From contig JAIUCV010001090.1 of assembly GCA_026724425.1 (NCBI GenBank), forward strand, positions 121,701 through 185,700: a DNA stretch of 64,000 bases. Reading direction: 5' to 3'. A program made the position numbers and the translations under genes. Shown here one piece after another: positions 25,440-38,256 of the stretch (the first letter of the stretch is position 1; every line of letters begins with the position of its first letter). Source of the stretch: Erythrophleum ivorense (lineage: Eukaryota; Streptophyta; Magnoliopsida; Fabales; Fabaceae). The notes below the pieces were generated by a model. It did no database searches, was not told the origin of the DNA, and was given only the letters and a program-made list of their open reading frames with translations.

Positions 25440-25830
25440 GAAGGAATTTCGTCGCGGCCAATAGAGGCGAAGTTGCCTAGGGAGAGTATCAAAGAGCAAT
25501 TCGCCGTGGCAAAAAGTGGAATTAGCCACAGCGAAATGTGAGAGGCAAAACTAAGGTTGTCCAGAGGGTAATTCACCGCGGCTAAATGGGAATTGGCCGC
25601 GACAAACTTTTGCGAGAATTTGTCGGGCATTCCAGAGAGGAATTAGCCATGGCAAAAGGAGGAATTGGCTGCGGTTAATAGTGAGAGGCGAGCGAGGTAG
25701 GTTCCAGGAGGCTTCCTCGCTGCAGCGCCATGTAGGTTAGCTACGGTGAAGGTCTAACTTGCTGCGGCGATTGGCGAGAGCAATTAAGGAGTGAACTCGA
25801 GAGCAATTAGCAGCGGCTAATGGTCCCAAA
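25440..25830 (+). repeat. CpG-rich array of GCCGCGGC-like palindromes (B2)
   Basis: In otherwise AT-rich DNA, about ten irregularly spaced motifs of the form aattRGCCgcGGCaaa occur on one or other phase (for example gtcgcggcc at 25451, ttcgccgtggc at 25500, caccgcggct at 25573, tggccgcgac at 25591). Many differ from GCCGCGGC by single C-to-T or G-to-A steps. B1 (about 7360-7630) and B3 (23255-23285, 26146-26400) carry decayed versions, so the array belongs to the family. Confidence 0.7.
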
Positions 25831-27738
25831 CTTTCATTCTAACCTAGAAATCTTGGTTTTTCATATGGTAACCCCAAGGGATGACTTAGAAATATTAGTA
25901 GAAGATTCTTGTGAGTTGGAATTGATGGATAATAAAATCAAAGGCTTATAAATGAATGTTTGTTTCCCTGATGTACATGAGTGCTTGTAATTATATGGTT
26001 GATGACTTTAATAACATTAAAGTTCAAATTTTCCTATATTTTTTGAATATAATTAGTCATAATGTCTTGTAATCCCAAATTATGATTATTAATCACGTAT
26101 TTAACCTTAATTACAATAATTAGAGGTTAGGGTCGTCACATGTGCTCCAAAGAGCAATCTTGCCGTGGCACCATAGAGGCTCACTACGGCAAGACTCGAG
26201 TAGATGTGTGTGAGTGTTGGCCAAGAGTAATCTAGTTGTAGCATGAACATTCTAAGCTGCAACGAGAATCATGTTTTGTCAGGTTTTAATTCTAGGCCCG
26301 AGTTTAGCTGCAGCATGAGTTTTCTAAGTTACAGTACAAGTATGAAATTTTGGTTTTTGAGGTTCTAAAGGCTAAATTAGCTATGGCTCAACCATTTTAA
26401 GTCACGGCCTAAGTTTTGAAACCTCTTAATTCAGCTATAATAACATGGTTTCCAATATATTAGTTATAAGTAATGACTTGTAGTTTAACATACATGAGTT
26501 TTATGTTTCTTAGAGGCATTTTGGTTGAGATAAAAGGTGTTAATGAGAGTTTTGATTTCCTATGAGTATAAATCCTCGTGTATGCCTTGATAGTGAATAA
26601 TGATTTTACAAAGGTTCAAATTCCCTATATTTTCACTTATTATTAGCTTATTATCCACATTAAATCTTAACTGCAGCTGATTAAGAATTGTGTATAATTA
26701 GCTTAATTAATAGTTAAGTTTGTTACAATTGGGCTAGCTAGTAATTAAACCTTAAAGTGCTATTTTATGTTAAAAATGGATAATATGAACTAGACTTTAT
26801 TCCAACTATTGAATAGGATTATAAATTGAGGCCTTCATAAGGTTGAGACCCCTAAATGACAAGGAGAAACTTTGGCAAAAATTTTTCATAAAAAATTTTA
26901 ATTTATTCCATTGCTCAGTATCTCAATTATGCATAATTTGTAGTAATGTGATTAAAACATATAAGAAAGTACAGTATGAAACTAGATGTTTCAAATTTTG
27001 TTGCAACCTAACTCAAGTTTGGAGCAATAATCCCACAAAAAGGTGATTTGCAATGTGAAGTAAATTGCCCCAAGGCCAAAAATTACAAATTTTGCAAACT
27101 ATAATAAGGTGTTAAACATTTGTGTTGTAGTGTAATTTGCCTTTAGACTACTCTAATTGCTCCCCATTCATTTTTGGTTGTGACTTGAAGGAACCAAGTC
27201 ATGACTCAAATGCTCTTTAGACCTTACAAGCTTAAATAAGCTATCCACCAAGTTGCTACCACTCCTTAAATGATTATAGAGACCTTTAATGGCAAAAAGG
27301 CAAGACTTTATAAGTGTTTACCTTCCTATGATCATCACTCAATCACTTTATATAGCTTAAGGATTAAAAACTAACCAAAACCAAACAATACTCTTATTTC
27401 TCCCTAGCACCTCACCTTAACAGCAAATTGAAAGGAATGGGATTCAAATGGCAACTCCATAATCTATAACACACCTTTTAAATTCATCTAGCTACTTTGA
27501 GCAAGTTTTAATTAACAAAATAAGTTTATCCAAACACCTAAAGCCTTGAAACAACCTCAAACTCAAAATATGATCATGCCTCATCCAATTTTACCTAATT
27601 AATGACTCGTAACAGTAAAGTAAGCTATGACAATATAAGAAGATGATTCAACTTTACATTCCATATGGCTAAGAGACCAAATAAACATTTCTGAGTCTTC
27701 TACACCATAACTAAACCTAAAACCACAATTATTCAAAA

Positions 27739-27765
27739 ATTAACATTAACATTAACATTAACATT
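27739..27765 (+). repeat. (ATTAAC)n microsatellite
   Basis: Four and a half perfect tandem hexamers ATTAAC. Simple-sequence repeat with no associated gene. Confidence 0.9.
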
Positions 27766-28187
27766 CCATGTTACATAATAGCAATATTCTCCATTTGATA
27801 GTAACAAATCCAACATCACAAGTTAAATTCATAACCAAATCCATCAATTGATAAGATGATCCATCATACAACTATAACAAGTCATAATTAGTCAATTAAA
27901 AGTAAAATGATAATGTTAGACATAAATTAAAGTTATCTTATAGGATCCACCCCAAATTATAAAATATCAAAATACCTGCACTTGGCAATATATAAATGCA
28001 ACATGATGCTATACAAGGTTTAGCTTACAAAAAGAATAACATCTACAACTAAACCAAAATATCGAAGTGTAAAATCCCATACAGGGTTTCAAGCTAGGCA
28101 TTGACATCTGATAACTTTTCTTTGCTCTTAATAGAAGAACCTTCACTTGAAAATGTTAACTCACAATTAAGCTGAGATATAAATCCC

Positions 28188-31100
28188 TATAAATTTTGGA
28201 ATTCACATAGGAGTGCTTTTTAAATGAAATTTTTGAGTTTCCCAGGGTTCTCAGAGGCACTAAAAACCATCAAACGGCCTGGGACAGCTAAATCCCCTAT
28301 GGTGGATGTTTTCTAATGTCGATATACCTAAACTTTGACGGATTTGTTTGGGAAGGTTTTAGCTTCAATTTGAGTGATTTCAAAGGCATTTATTAAATTG
28401 GGAACCCAAATTTCATAATAGAAAAAATGATTCTAAAAAAGGAGATAAAACGAAGTAGAAACAAAAATGCCAAAAATAAAGGGCAAAATTAAAATTTTTA
28501 AGAAAGTGGAAGCTTCTTAAACACTCATTAAGTTTCTTATTTCTTCTCCCCTCCATTTGCATGACCCATTCTGCCTAAAAACTGGAGAAAACACCAGCTC
28601 TCTTAGGCGCACCATGGAGGAGAAGAAAGGAGGAGAAAAAGCAAGGAAAAGGGAAGGAATTTCATGATTTTTCATGCTTTCTCCTTTCTAAACCTCTCCT
28701 TCTCTATTTTCCTTTGTTTCTTATGATTATAATAAAGTTTATAAATCTGTTTTAAGGGATAAATTAAGGGAAAAATTCGGATTTGAAGAGAGGAGCTCAA
28801 AGAAGACAAGATTCAAGTGAGAAAAGGCAAGAAAACAAGGTAATTTCTTCTTCCATGGTTGCTACCCTTGCTCCTCTTCCTCTACCATTTCGCCCCACTC
28901 AAGAAAACCTAGGAGGGTTTGATTTTTAGGTAGAACCAAGGGTGATTCTTAAGAAAAAGAGTGTGGAGATTAAGAATATGCAAAGAGAATTAACAAAAAA
29001 CTATAGAAATTCAAGATGCAAAGTCTAGGGTTTCATATGTTCCTTGTAAAATCTGATTTGATACCCTAATTCTTATGCCTAAATAAGTATTTGAATGAGC
29101 TCCTAAGATCCCTAGAAGTTTCCCCATGTGCTTCCTCCATCAAGAAAACAAAGCAAAGCCCATGAAGCCTAAAACCTTCTATAGGTTCAGCCAAGAGAGG
29201 ATAGCATAGCTATGGATAGTTTTAAATTTTTCTAAGCCCATTTTTGAGTCATATATGATGAGTGAAGATGAGGGGAGGACTTGGGAAAAATTTAGAAACC
29301 ATAGAAAGTGAGTCAGTGCCTTATGTTCCATAATATGATCTAAAGAAGTAACATGTAGTTAGGCTCTTTATTTTAATTGTGTGATGACTCCAAGAGGCTT
29401 AAAAAGAGTCAAGAATCATATTTGAAAGGAAAGAATGGAGCCTAGAATTTATTTGATGGATGTTGCTTCATTAGGTGCATTTATGGAACTATAATGAGGT
29501 TTATAGATCAATCTAGAGTTTAAGCAAGTTGTGTGGCCTTAGAATTGATTCCATGAACCTAATTGGCTTCCATAAATTGTGTTTAGGCCAAGAGAAATCA
29601 TCCCCACACTTGTGTGTGTGTGTGGCCAAAAGAGGGAGCTTGGATTCAAGAGAAAAAGTGTGTAATTGTGTCCAAGGTAGCTCTCTCCACCTTCTCTCAT
29701 GCATGGATGTGTGCTTACATTGTCTTTGAATGTGTGTATGTGTATTTTTAAACCATAAAAGTGTTCTAGCATGACTTTGATTCCATGTTTTCCATAATGT
29801 TACAATATGTTTTCATATGATGCTATTGATGTGTGCTTGGGTTTGCTTGAGTGTGGTAAGGCTAAAAACCCTTAGCCATGATGAGGATGAGCCAAGAACC
29901 CTTAAGATTGGTTAAAACAAAGTAAAGAGTCTCCCAAAAGTGAGATAGACTCCCAAGAGCATGGTTGAGTCCAAGAATCTCTTAAAGAATGGGTGAGGCA
30001 AATCCAACATCCACAAGAAATTGGGTGAGGCCAATCCATTTGCTTGGCAAGCTTTTATATGCTATGTATGACTTTCTCAAATGATGAAAATGCCTCTTGA
30101 ATGTTGGCACATGTCAACATAACTATACATGCATTTATGAGACTTGTTTTGCATCCATTATATATAATTGAATGAGAGATGAGTTATTAGAATTCTTTAA
30201 ATCTCATCCCCTCCTCTCCAATGATCTAACATGCTAGATGGACCAAGTGGACAAGGTAATGGAAGCTAACCACCTTGAAGATGAGAGTGTGACATTCAAG
30301 AATATGATTTTTGCTACTTTAAGGCCATGTAAAAGGCAATTTATGTAATTAATGGATGTATATATATTGTGATGTCATAAACATATATAATTATGATAAT
30401 ATGTCATGTATGAATGGGAGAATATGTTATGTGACCATTAAAATATGATTTGAATATATGATGGCAATGTAGCTTCTTGAATGATGTTATGGAAATGTGC
30501 ATAAGTGTGGGTGAGATGGCCAAATTAAGATGCATGAGGTTTGGGACTATTTTGGCAACTCATACAAGTCCTATTTATGCTTTTAGACTTGCCCAAGAGG
30601 TGCCAAACCCCGAGGAAAGTCATTTGGACGTTTTGGTATCCCATATGGAGCCAAAATTGACCATAATAGAACCCTATATCACTTTTTGTCCAAATGAGCT
30701 CTTCTTAATTTGAGATTTGACATGCAATTAGAAGTTGTTAAGAGATTTTTGGAAAGTTAAAGAACATAATTTTCGGAGGTCTAGAGAATATTTGATGAAT
30801 TTTCAAAGTTGAAATTTTTTTTAGTTTTGGTCATGTCACTGTTCATATTGGTCTGAAAATAAAATCTGTCACACAGGGCCCAAATGATGTCCAATTGCCA
30901 TGAAATCTTATACAAAGAAATTATACATTCCCAGTGACTTGAGTCAACTAGAAGCACCTCATTTGGATATCTAGAGAGGGAGATATGAATTTTTAAAGAA
31001 TTTGTCCAGTATTAGGAACTCCAGCCGACCTTAATTATGGTTTGATTGAGTTTCAAGGTTTGGACATGCTTGAACCAGTCTGGAGTTATTTTGCCCCCTA

Positions 31101-31666
31101 GCTAACATCCACAGCTTTCTAGATTGGTATCATTTACATAGATTGGATTTTTTTGGAATTAATTGGATATTTTTGAAATTTGCTACAGAATTTTGTGACA
31201 ACACTAGTGGATAGCCTAACCTCTGGACCATTTTGAATGTCAAACGTCCTCTGTATTGGATGTTATAGTCTAAAAATATTTTTAGCATAAATTAGATATT
31301 TGTAACTTTCCAGAATGGCCAAGAATGCATGATTTTGATTTTTCTAAAATTAGTTATGATTTTTCAAAGTTGTGATAGAAATGAGAACAAATCTGGCTAA
31401 AAATATATGTATATTTTGAGCTTCCCTTTGAGTTTCACGTGATGTAGGCCACTTTTGATGATGCAAATGAGTTGTATCTATACAATTAAATATGAGAATG
31501 CGATACATGAGTCCACATGACCTATGGGATTTCAAATGAAAAATTTATGTATAACGTAACACTAAGAAATTTATTATTTTATATCCTTTTTCCTTGCTCC
31601 TTTATGAAATGCATGATGTGAAGCATGAGAATGACATGAGATAAGCTAAAAAATTATAATGTTACA
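28188..31666 (+). mobile_element. family A LTR (A3), 5'-truncated
   Basis: Enters the A sequence at aaattttggaattcacatagg, about 370 bp inside the LTR, and runs to a normal end aatgttaca at 31666. The missing 5' end and about 300 bp missing from the surrounding inverted B indicate a deletion across the left junction, so no TSD can be found. It is close to A2 in sequence: the two share long identical phrases in the leader (28770-28850 versus 19255-19345). Minisatellite at 29860-30045, hairpin at about 30178-30212. Confidence 0.75.
29860..30045 (+). repeat. LTR minisatellite (in A3)
   Basis: Six to seven units of the A2-type subtype (ggctaaaaacccttagccat, then gatgagccaagaacccttaa and so on). 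Unit order matches A2 almost one-to-one, consistent with recent common descent. Confidence 0.75.
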
Positions 31667-32361
31667 ATGCACAAGTGGAAGCATGATCATAACTTTACAT
31701 AAGGACATGATCATAGTTCCTTAACAATAAGTAGCCAAACCCATCATTTATCATAAAGTTTATGTTCAAGGAAATATATTATTAATATTAAATATATGCA
31801 TGAAATTTAAAACCCTCGGTTACCTCACTTAAAGTTTCCAATTCTGTCAACTGCCATCAAAAAGCACCAAGAGCATCCAAAAATCCTAAATAAGCCAAAA
31901 CACCAATTTAGCCATTATCCACTAAAGAGGTCACATATCCATTCAACTAGAACATCATAAATCACTTAGAAAACACTTACTTAAACTTTCAATAGGTCAA
32001 ATGAACTAATTTGATCTTCAAAACCAAGAAACAATAATGGGTCACTACCGCTCTACAAATTTTCGCACATTAACATAGTCTAAAATAGAAATTAGTCATA
32101 GGGGTCAACTTTCAACATACAAACACATCAAAATGGAGGAGAATATTTATCCAATAATTCTTCTAGTTTCAAGCTTCAACCAAAAACATAACGTTTTGGA
32201 CTTAGGGTTTAGATGAAAATCCATCAAATAAAAAACTAATTAGACCAAAATGAAAAAGAAGATGAGAGGAACAACTTTCATAACACTGACATTAGCTAAA
32301 TCTACCTTCAAATGAGCATATTGAAGCTTGGAAGTAGAAAACCGTAGTACCTTTTGGCTCT

Positions 32362-33950
32362 TGTAACATCTTAAATTAATAATTAAATTAAAATATAATT
32401 AATCCAAATTAAAAATTAAATTAAATTATAAAGAATTAATTATATCCTAAAATAACAATAAAATTAAAATATAATTAATCATTAATTAATTAAGTTAATT
32501 AATTATTGAGGCATGTTTAAGGGGTTGAAATATTTATTTAATTATTGAAAATAATTATTTATGGGTTTTATATGTTAGGTATTAATTTTGATGATAAAAG
32601 TAGATGATTGGGAATTTATGTTCTTAATGGATATTTAAGAATTTAGTTTATATAAATTAGAAAATATTAGAAAAAATATATTATTTAATGAAATATTGGA
32701 CTTTAAGCTAGTGGGCTAATTTATTTTTGCATCTTGGATTTACAAGATGAAAGGAAAAGGTTAAAGAGCCAAATAGCTACACCTAGTTCAACCAAAATAG
32801 ATGAAAATAGAAGAGCCTAATATTAGAATGAAAATTTGTATTTATTAAATAGCAAAAAATAACTCTTTTAATGAATTACTATTACCTTATGTAAATTTGG
32901 ATAGATATTAACCATGACCTATATCTATGATCTAAACACATACCCATTTATATTAAAATTACCTTATTCATCAAAGCAAAATACACTCCCTCATTCTCTC
33001 TCTCTCTCTCTCTCTCTTGAGCCAACACCTCATATAGCTTGGAGGACTCTATTTTCATCTTCTTCACTTGCAAGTTTCATTTGATACATTAGCTTAAGGA
33101 TTTAGCCAAGGTACATAAAGAGAAAAACATTCTACTCCTTCTTAGCTTCTATTTGAATTAATTAGAATTTAAAATAGATTATGTAAATAGGTTTAACGAC
33201 TGTGGATTTGAGGGAAATTGACAATTGATATTGTAATTGGTTAATTAAAAGTGTAATTAGGCTTTTAGCAATGCAAGTGGGTTGGTTAGAATATTGATTA
33301 GATGTTAATTGTTGTTGGTTTTAGTAGTTGCACACTAAATATTTGATAAAATAGTTAAGTGGGAAAATTGAATTTTTCTAGAAGTGGAATTTGGGTAAGA
33401 GTGGCAAGGAACTGAGTACAATAGTTCTTTCCTAATTCAAAGATCAGTGAGCTAGTATGTTTTATGCTAGTTTTATGTTCTTATAATGCTTTATGTTGAA
33501 GTTGCCATGCATGCTTGCATTTCATTCTTAAGTTATCTATTGTGTACATTGGAATGATTGAATACTACTACTAAGATTTTTCCTAAAATTCACCCCTTTC
33601 TCCTATTAGCCATGTCAAGTGAAGCTAGAAAGGAAAAAGAAAAGAGATAACTTTTTGAAGCCAAGAAAAAGGTAAAACTTATATGCTTTCTATATTTATT
33701 TTGATATACCTTTTGATAGTTGAGCAAAATAAGATGCAATTTGAATACAAGTACTTTAGTAGTTATATATATATATATGATCATGGATATTTCTAATATA
33801 TAGAATAGTTGATTTCTATGTATATACATCGAGCGAGAGATGTTTAGGGCCTATGTTATGTGTAATGCTAAGATGTTAAACTAAGTTATATAAGAAGTTA
33901 AGTTGTTATGTTGCTATGTGTACGAGGAATGTGACATAATAAACTTTGAC
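32362..33950 (+). mobile_element. family D LTR (D1), right end unresolved
   Basis: Starts TGTAACATCTTAAATTAAT directly at the break in the inverted B4. The first 500 bp are extremely AT-rich (repeated ttaattaat). Then come a (CT)n run, a leader with ttagccaaggtac (33103-33115, similar to the B3 donor site), a ggcaaggaactgagtacaat block (33400-33420) shared with D0, and aaaattcaccccttt (33586-33600) followed by tattagccatgtcaagtgaag, the D version of the shared module. No convincing CA end with a matching gctct TSD was found, so the right limit is approximate. Confidence 0.5.
32996..33017 (+). repeat. (CT)n microsatellite
   Basis: Eleven uninterrupted CT dinucleotides in the presumed leader of D1, just upstream of the donor-like site. 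Confidence 0.9.
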
Positions 33951-34658
33951 CAAACCAATAATAGCATTATTAGGTTCATAATTGGAAGTATATGTTTGTC
34001 TTACTTCCATCACACATATTTTAAGAATGCCATTATCTTTCTATCAAATTTATTTGCAAATATTATTTAAGCTATAGTTTCTAGATGATTCTTAGGCTAC
34101 TAATATAACAACTCTCACTCGATAGAGTATTTCTTACATTTTCCTATTATTTTATTAAATTTAGTTCTCCTATAAGCCCAAGTCTGTCTATCTAGGAACT
34201 CTCATTTAATAAGGTATTTCTCCTCTTTTTATTTATTTAATATAATGAACTTGTAAATTGCATTAGTATCAAACACACACTAGGGACCTTATTCAAAAGA
34301 TATTTTATCTTCTTCAACTATTTTTTCTCTATCCATTACAAGCCTTTTTCTAATTACAAAAATCAATATAGCATATTTCAAAAAATATGCCTTATATGTT
34401 TAATCAATCTCTTATAATGTATTCTTTATTCATATGCATTATGCATAAAACATTCTTGTATTTCTCATATACAAAAAAAAATGAAAAATCAAATAAGCTC
34501 ATCAACATTCATGAAACACAATGTTTCATAGTGAACACTATCTTTACTGCACATCGATTAAAGAACCAATTTCCCATTTTAATTTGGTTTCTTAAATTTC
34601 TCCCTAAGATCCTTAATGATTGATGTTTATCAAATATCACCAAAGAGTATGTTAATCA
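33950..34658. other. unassigned AT-rich stretch
   Basis: No gene or recognisable element. Two imperfect copies of actctcactcgatagagtat-like text, each followed by tttct (about 34110-34135 and 34198-34222), make a weak repeat of about 88-bp period. The rest is simple AT-rich sequence up to the inverted A element at 34659. Confidence 0.4.
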
Positions 34659-37600
34659 TGTAACACCATAATATTCTAGCCTTCCCTTTATCCTTACGTA
34701 GTTACATTTCCTTAATTTCACAAGCTTCCTCAAGAAAATCAATAAAAATAATGCATTATTTTGCGTTGCATAAGGTTTTAAAAATTTATTTGGCGCTCCA
34801 TGGACCCTGTGACTTCCCCAACATCATTCTCTATATATAATCCATCCATACAAGTCATAAATATCATAAAACAAGCCATACAACTCAAGATTCAAGCCAC
34901 ACATCAGAAAATTGCAAAAATGCTTTCGGATTCCAGTACCAAGTTTCTATCATCAACTTTGACAATTCATAATTAAATCTAGAAAAATACAAATCTAGTA
35001 AAAGATGAATTTCTGGAAACCTCCATATGTTAATTATAGGTTAAAAATAATTCTAGTCCATGAAAACATCAACTAGACAATGATGGATAATAGAAAAACA
35101 CCAAAGGTCTAGCTGCCCAAGTTTGCTGTCACAAGTTACTAATATGAATTTCAAAAATTCATAACTAATTATAGAAAAATCAAAACCTAAAAAAACATAC
35201 CATTCTAAAAATCCATGGATATCTACTAGAGTTTAAAAATAATTCCAGACCAAAATAGATGTGTTTAGCCTATGAAAACTTATGAAACAATACTAGAGGT
35301 CCTGCTACATCCTTGATATTAATATGTAACTTCAAAATTTTGGTTCTCCCCCTATAAACCTCCAAATGAGATGATCTTAGTGGATATGGAAAGCTTATCA
35401 TGTCTAGTTTATGATTAAAAAATTTCAGTCATTGGACACCATTTGGCCTACATATGACATAGGGAAAAAAACTAACCAAATAAACAGTATATCCTACCAT
35501 TTAGCATTTTTCTCCTAGCTTTGAAAAATCATAATAAATTCTATAGAGCTCCAGTTTGGGTGCTGTTTAGCTCTACAAAAAGCTCTAGATGAGACCTATA
35601 TGCAACTAACTTTCATGAGAAAATTCGTCCATTTGGTCAATTTGTGATATAGGGTTCCATAATAGTCATTTTTAAGCATCCAAAAGGTCAAATATAAACC
35701 ATTCTTGCTTCTAATTTGTCCAAGGACACTTGGGTACGTGGGAAAGCTTAAAAATAGTCCATTAAACTTATCTAAAGAGTCCAAATATCCATACATCACA
35801 AAGTCACTATCCCACTTGTTCACATACACAAGATCTTACAAACTCATCCATGCATCTCAATATCAAAAACATCTATCCTCATTCATATGCTTTCAATTTC
35901 CATACATACATCATATATCTATGTATATACATATGTTCAAGTGGCTATACATCAGTTACAACATGGGATTGCATCATTTGACAACAATATGGTTGCCAAA
36001 TGGATAGATAACATAATTCTTTTATTAATCTCTCATCTTCAAGTGTGGTGGCTTCTATCTCTTTGCTCAGTTGGTCCACCTAGACATGTTTAGATAATGG
36101 AGAGGGAAGAGTGAGATTCTAGGATTCTCAATAGCTTTTAACCCTTTTAATCATACATAATAGCCATGCTTTCAAGCTAAAGGATGCATATATGAACATT
36201 TTGCTACTATTAAGCATACATAGAATCATTTTCATATGCAAAAAACTCATATATAGCATATGTTGGCCTTCAAGAGCATTGGTTTAGCGTCACCCCCCTT
36301 TCCTTAGGACTTTTGGATTGCCTCACCCATTTTCAAGGGACTTTTGACTAAGCCTCACTCTTATTGAGACTTTTGGCTTTATCTCATCTAATCTTAGGGA
36401 CTTTTGACTCATCCTCACCTTCACTAAGGGACTTTTGGCTTTATTAAGCTTATTTAAGCTAAACAACATTCATAAAAACATATATTATTCAAGCTCAAAA
36501 ATATTCATAAAAACACATATTATGCACATCATGGTATGTAGAAAATCACTACAAACATTTCTCATGGTAAAATCATATATACACACATTTAAAGATAAAA
36601 AACAACTAAGCATGCATGAGAGAAAGGTTAGAAAGCTACCTTAAATGCAAACACACACACACTTTCCATTGATTTTTCTTCCCTTCCTTTGACTACACAC
36701 TTGCAAGTAGGTCAAGTAGGATTCCTTTGGCCTAGACACATTAAAGAGGATCCAATTACACTTTTGAAACAAACTCTAGCACTGCACACACTCAAGGAAA
36801 GCCTACTTTCTTAAATCTATGACTCAAATATGATTCCATAAAGAACCTAATGAAGCAACTACAAGAATTTAAGATCTTGGCTCCATTCTTTCATTTATGA
36901 CTCTTGACTCCATTTAGACTTCATGGAGCCTTCAAACAACTATTTTGAAGAGCCTAGCTATATGTTGCTTCATTATGTCATATTATGGGAACTATAGCTC
37001 CAACTCTCAATCTATGGCTTCTAAAATTTTTTTGAGGCTTTCTCTTATCTTCTTCCATCATATATAAACCCAAAATAAGCTTAGAAGATTTGAAAACACT
37101 CCTTTAGTCCTTCCTTCAACCTTGACTGAGACTTATGCATTGTTTTGGGATCATGGAGTTTTAAATTTTTCCTTGAAGGAGAAGGCACTTAGGATGCTTC
37201 CTAGGGGTCTTAGGAACTCATTTAAACTTCACATAACCTAAAACACCCTTGGATGAAATCAGATTTTTCAATATTTTCATAAATCCCTAGCTTTACTATC
37301 TTGAAATTCATTGGTTTTCCTTTAGGTTTCTTTGCATTTCCTAGCTTCCCATACTCTAAAGCATAGGTTTCTCTCTTGCTAAGGTTAGAATTCATCCTCC
37401 TTTAAGTGGGCTTGGTCTAACCAAAATTACACTAAAGAAAAGGAAGCATCCAAGAAGAAGCCATTAAAACTCAAGAAGCTTACCTTGTATGCTTGCTTTC
37501 TCAAGGGGCTTTCACTTGCTTCTAGTCTCTCCTTCAAAAGCTTTCTTGTTCTAATTGTATTGACTTCAAAATAGAACCCAATTAGCCATGAAACCCATAG

Positions 37601-38206
37601 AAAAGGAGAAGAGAAGGAGGAGGAGAGATTGGACAAGGAAAAAGGCAAGAAGGAAGCTTAAATTTCCCACCTTACTCTCAAGGTCTCTTCCTCTTTCTTC
37701 CCTTCAATTCAGCGCCCTTGAAGCCTCGTGAGAATTCTAATTTTAGATGTCTAAAATGTTGATGAAAAGAGGGCTGAATAGGAATGTGCTCTAAGAAGCT
37801 AAAAGGTCCACTTTATGCACTTTTTCAATTTACCAAACTACCACTACACTTTGACTATGTCATTTGAACTTGTTTTAAAACCTTTTTGAGAATCATCTTT
37901 TTCATCATAAAATTTAGGTCCTCTAATTTATAAAATGACTTTGGAATCACTCAATTTGGATTAAAAACTTTCCTGAATGAATGGTCAAAGTTCGGGTCAA
38001 CCGACACTCAAAAACGTATACCGAAGGAGTTTTAAATGTCTTGGGGGTTCCCATAATTTTCGGGGCCTCTGAGAACTCTGAAAAGTTTAAATTTTCATTA
38101 TTTAAAATTTTATTCTAATTTTATTTGGCCTCAAATCTCTCATTTCAGGGGACTTCCTTTTCAAACTGACCTATTTCGGTATTTTCACAAAATATCAGAT
38201 GTTACA
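34659..38206 (-). mobile_element. 3' LTR of the A5 chromovirus
   Basis: On the minus strand it begins TGTAACATCTGATA at 38206, immediately after the polypurine tract, and ends TATGGTGTTACA at 34659. It includes an inverted minisatellite (36285-36440) and inverted hairpin (about 36112-36132). This is the direct proof that the A units are LTRs and not independent non-autonomous elements. Confidence 0.85.
36285..36440 (-). repeat. LTR minisatellite, about 5 units (in A5)
   Basis: Inverted array; plus strand shows GACTTTTGG or GACTTTTGA followed by CCTCAC, five times. Belongs to the A1/A4/A7 subtype with the intact CAAAAGTC core. Confidence 0.8.
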
Positions 38207-38219
38207 TTTTTACCCCCTT
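38207..38219 (-). other. polypurine tract adjoining the 3' LTR
   Basis: Minus strand AAGGGGGTAAAAA ends exactly at the TGTAACATC start of the LTR. This is the site where plus-strand DNA synthesis is primed in LTR retrotransposons, and its exact position fixes the LTR boundary. Confidence 0.8.
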
Positions 38220-38256
38220 AAATAAAATTTCATCCTTGAAATTTAAAATACATACC

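Larger units (their letters stand above)
23312..26140 (+). mobile_element. family B solo LTR (B2), complete reference copy
   Basis: Uninterrupted 2829-bp LTR. It starts TTTAACACCCC (first G of TG mutated) and ends GTCGTCACA, with a perfect TSD tgtgc (23307-23311 and 26141-26145). Internal order: TGTAACACC-type start, block of gcccaa-rich text (23520-23760), donor-like AAG|GTAATAG (23904), conserved block with ggtggagctgtggtgtggctgcc split over 24515-24540, hairpin GAGAT-ttgc-ATCTC (24817-24830), acceptor-like ctcag|gtgaag (24854-24864), and the CpG-rich motif array (25440-25830). It is inserted inside another B copy (B3). No coding region. Confidence 0.9.
17221..26727 (+). mobile_element. family B solo LTR (B3) with nested A2 and B2
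   Basis: Starts TGTAACATCTAAAATTTAA and ends TTTGTTACA at 26727. The flanks are gttgg (17216-17220) and attgg (26728-26732), a TSD with one transition. Own segments 17221-18472, 22187-23311 and 26146-26727 total about 2.96 kb, again close to the B2 length. A textbook-like donor AAG|GTAAGT is at 17746-17753. A branch-point-like gggctaac plus tttcag|gtgaag lies at 22284-22305. The degraded CpG-rich motif array is split by B2 (23255-23285 and 26146-26400). No coding sequence. Confidence 0.8.
26850..32361 (-). mobile_element. family B LTR remnant (B4), inverted, interrupted by A3
   Basis: The reverse complement of 27960-28187 and 31667-32361 is collinear with B copies: inverted hairpin/acceptor module at 28140-28180, and the inverted leader with acattagctaaatctacctt at 32291-32310. 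The left limit is estimated from the expected B length; the stretch 26733-27960 is AT-rich, non-coding and too diverged to place with certainty. On the right, about 480 bp of the B 5' end is missing where the D element begins at 32362. At the A3 insertion about 300 bp of B is also absent. Confidence 0.55.
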
